From assembly GCA_005793285.1 (NCBI GenBank), contig SXPO01000187.1, positions 1 to 5,298 on the forward strand: a stretch of 5,298 nucleotides of DNA. The letters run 5' to 3'. The position numbers and the translations under genes are program-made. Shown here piece by piece: positions 4,802 through 5,298 of this stretch (position 1 is the stretch's first letter; every line of letters begins with the position of its first letter). This DNA is from Nitrospiraceae bacterium (GTDB lineage: Bacteria > Nitrospirota > Nitrospiria > Nitrospirales > Nitrospiraceae). Below the pieces are notes generated by a model. The model was given only the letters and a program-made list of their open reading frames with translations, had not been told where the DNA came from and searched no databases.

Positions 4802-5298
4802 ATGCCACGCATCGTTGGAATCGACCTCGGCACCACCAATTCGCTTGTCGCGTATATGCAAGACGGGACACCCTGCGTCATTCCCGGCCGCACCGGGCGC
4901 ACCATGGTCCCCTCTGTGGTGGCTCTGACGGACAACGGCCTGATCGTCGGAGACTCAGCCAAGGAACACCTCACTCGCAGCCCGGAACGAACGGTCTATT
5001 CCGTGAAACGGTTCATGGGCAAAGGCCTCGCGGACGTGCAGAACGAACTGGCCTACTTTCCCTATTCATTGACCGAGCGAGGCGGCGTGATCCGGATCAC
5101 GCTGGGGGAAAAATCCTATTCCCCGCCGCAGATCTCCGCCATGATCCTAAAAGAACTCAAGCAGCGGGCTGAAGCCCATCTTGGTGAAAGCATCACAAAA
5201 ACCGTCATCACTGTCCCGGCCTATTTCAACGACAGCCAGCGCCAGGCAACCAAAGACGCCGGCCTCATTGCCGGGCTGGAAGTGTTGCGCATCATCAA
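4802..5298 (+). CDS. hscA: Hsp70-type chaperone HscA, 5' part only
   Basis: The first 165 codons of an Hsp70, cut by the window end. This is part of the ATPase domain. HscA uses ATP, prompted by HscB, to bind LPPVK of IscU and promote cluster transfer. Seen directly are the phosphate loop IDLGTTNS (7-14), VPSVVAL (36-42), [17 protein letters not shown] (64-80) and [14 protein letters not shown] (135-148), then a segment leading to EVLRII at the cut. The SVKRFMG-LADVQ wording and the partner context favour HscA over DnaK; no substrate-binding domain is available to confirm it. The ATG at 4802 lies five bases after the hscB stop codon. Only a weak ACGGA precedes it, so translation is probably coupled to hscB. 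The frame stays open to the end of the window with no break. Confidence 0.93.
   Translation, partial: MPRIVGIDLGTTNSLVAYMQDGTPCVIPGRTGRTMVPSVVALTDNGLIVGDSAKEHLTRSPERTVYSVKRFMGKGLADVQNELAYFPYSLTERGGVIRITLGEKSYSPPQISAMILKELKQRAEAHLGESITKTVITVPAYFNDSQRQATKDAGLIAGLEVLRII

Noticed and set aside
4428..4871. Minus-strand open frame (147 codons) opposite hscB and hscA
   Set aside because: Antisense shadow of two clear genes; it crosses their junction and shows no family motif.

Overview
The window holds the front of a bacterial ISC (iron-sulfur cluster assembly) locus with its electron-transfer neighbours. Base composition is moderately GC-rich, genes are tightly packed, and the set matches a bacterium using an E. 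coli/mitochondria-like ISC pathway. The short TCGTGAA-type intergenic repeat and the divergent sequence flavour (Zn-knuckle HscB, ferredoxin detached from the operon end) suggest a non-enteric Gram-negative. Nitrospira/Nitrospirota is my best guess from general familiarity, but the window itself does not prove it.

Layout: (1) 66-767 (+) encodes a small FAD/NAD(P)H-type ferredoxin reductase-like protein. (2) 768-813 is a short convergent gap with heptamer repeats. (3) 814-1230 (-) encodes an ISC-type [2Fe-2S] ferredoxin, convergent with the reductase and divergent from the isc operon. (4) 1231-1398 is the divergent control region, with a TTGACA-type promoter and a striking set of three overlapping dyads, centres 16 bp apart, just upstream of iscR. 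(5) 1399-5298 (+) carries iscR, iscS, iscU, iscA, hscB and the 5' part of hscA. iscR and iscS overlap by ATGA. A 154-bp gap separates iscA from hscB.

How the genes work together: IscS takes sulfur from cysteine and passes it to IscU, where a [2Fe-2S] cluster is built with electrons from ferredoxin. The upstream reductase could keep that ferredoxin reduced (inference). HscB (J-protein) and HscA (Hsp70) then bind the LPPVK motif of IscU and drive cluster release to acceptors, including the A-type carrier IscA. IscR, itself probably a cluster protein, is placed to sense cluster supply and repress the operon through the dyads.

No mobile element, CRISPR array, tRNA or rRNA was seen. The locus is a recognisable ISC system, not a new one. 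The parts worth a second look are the operator architecture, the eukaryote-like cysteine knuckle on HscB, the altered nucleotide-binding motif of the reductase, and the relocated ferredoxin gene.
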